This document shows positions 49,487 to 49,599 of a stretch of DNA of 49,599 nucleotides, piece by piece. The notes below the pieces were generated by a model. That model saw nothing but the letters and a program-made list of their open reading frames with translations, made no database searches and was not told the DNA's origin. Within the stretch, counting starts at the first letter, position 1. Each line of letters begins with the position of its first letter. The translations under genes and the position numbers were made by a program. Source of the DNA: Bacillota bacterium (GTDB lineage: Bacteria > Bacillota > Limnochordia > Darwinibacteriales > Darwinibacteriaceae); the NCBI GenBank assembly GCA_029776155.1, contig JAKOTU010000031.1:1-49599 (forward strand), read 5' to 3'.

Positions 49487-49599
49487 TTATCCTGCTCGTG
49501 CCAGACTTTCCACCGCTTCCCATGCAGATATGCCGTTTAGAATCCTGCGAGGATAGGTGTTTAGCCAGGTCTCGATGGCCTTGAGCTGTTGATTTGTGT
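49487..49599 (-). mobile_element. IS30-type transposase, C-terminal end only
   Basis: A minus-strand frame enters from the window edge and ends at TAA (49489-49487). Its 36 residues (including AIETWLNTYPRRILNGISAW) match the end of IS30-family DDE transposases, where a W(L/I)NxYPRxxLxxxSAxE motif is typical. The rest is outside the window. The element end must lie between 49376 and 49487, near the sequence GTTGCATTTCTGCGGAATTC read on the minus strand, but the terminal repeat cannot be proven with only one end. It lies upstream of the yloU promoter without disrupting it. Confidence 0.65.

Noticed and set aside
1..49599. CRISPR arrays, tRNA, rRNA, SRP RNA or riboswitches
   Set aside because: No regularly spaced repeats, clover-leaf or rRNA-like stretches or known aptamer cores were seen; the intergenic spaces are all under about 230 bp.

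Overview
The window looks like a chromosomal segment of a GC-rich, flagellated, spore-forming member of the Bacillota (deep clostridial or Limnochordia-like; the exact lineage cannot be fixed from sequence reading alone). Evidence is the Bacillus/Clostridium gene order (topA-trmFO-xerC-hslVU-flgB..., fapR-plsX-fabD-acpP-rnc-smc-ftsY-ylxM-ffh-rpsP-rimM-trmD-rplS-lepB-rbgA-rnhB), sporulation markers (YlbJ, a SigH-type sigma factor), FapR control of lipid synthesis, good AGGAGG ribosome sites, and many GTG and TTG starts. Nearly all genes are on the minus strand. The exceptions are a PilZ fragment at the left edge, comM, an S24-like regulator and ylbJ.

Layout, read right to left in the direction of transcription. 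49.6-44.2 kb: end of an IS30-type transposase, then promoter-yloU-fakA-degV, a terminator with attenuator-like repeats, recG, rsmD, coaD and a coiled-coil protein. 42.7-40.0 kb: ylbJ (plus strand), a patatin, then yceD-rpmF under a perfect consensus promoter. 39.8-36.3 kb: fapR-plsX-fabD-acpP-rnc, with a sigma-A promoter and a probable FapR operator; fabG is missing from its usual place. 36.3-34.8 kb: an inserted divergent pair, a degenerate S24/LexA-like regulator facing a SigH-type sigma factor. 34.7-24.1 kb: smc-ftsY, ylxM-ffh-rpsP-khpA-rimM-trmD-rplS-lepB-rbgA-rnhB-yraN (chromosome segregation, SRP secretion, ribosome maturation). 23.8-18.2 kb: dacF-type carboxypeptidase, two coupled Lrp/AsnC genes, comM, a zinc-ribbon protein, dprA and a Smg/DUF494-like gene. 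18.2-11.9 kb: topA-trmFO-xerC-hslV-hslU ending in an intrinsic terminator. 11.7-0 kb: flagellar operon flgB-flgC-fliE-fliF-fliG-fliH-fliI-fliJ-(MgtE_N protein)-fliK-flgD-(TIGR02530-type)-flgE-motA.

Functional themes: the basal body, export apparatus and hook are made from one long operon. FapR, PlsX, FabD, ACP, FakA and DegV (FakB-type) together cover control of membrane lipid synthesis and entry of exogenous fatty acids into phospholipid. FtsY, Ffh, YlxM and LepB form the secretion route. The most unusual parts are the S24-like regulator with its catalytic serine replaced, its sigma-factor neighbour and dyads, the attenuator-like repeats before recG, a perfect hairpin in the acpP-rnc spacer, and the left edge, where a truncated PilZ gene runs head-on into motA in place of motB (rearrangement or chimeric assembly). 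No RNA gene, CRISPR array or complete mobile element was found, and no stretch over 300 bases lacks a gene.
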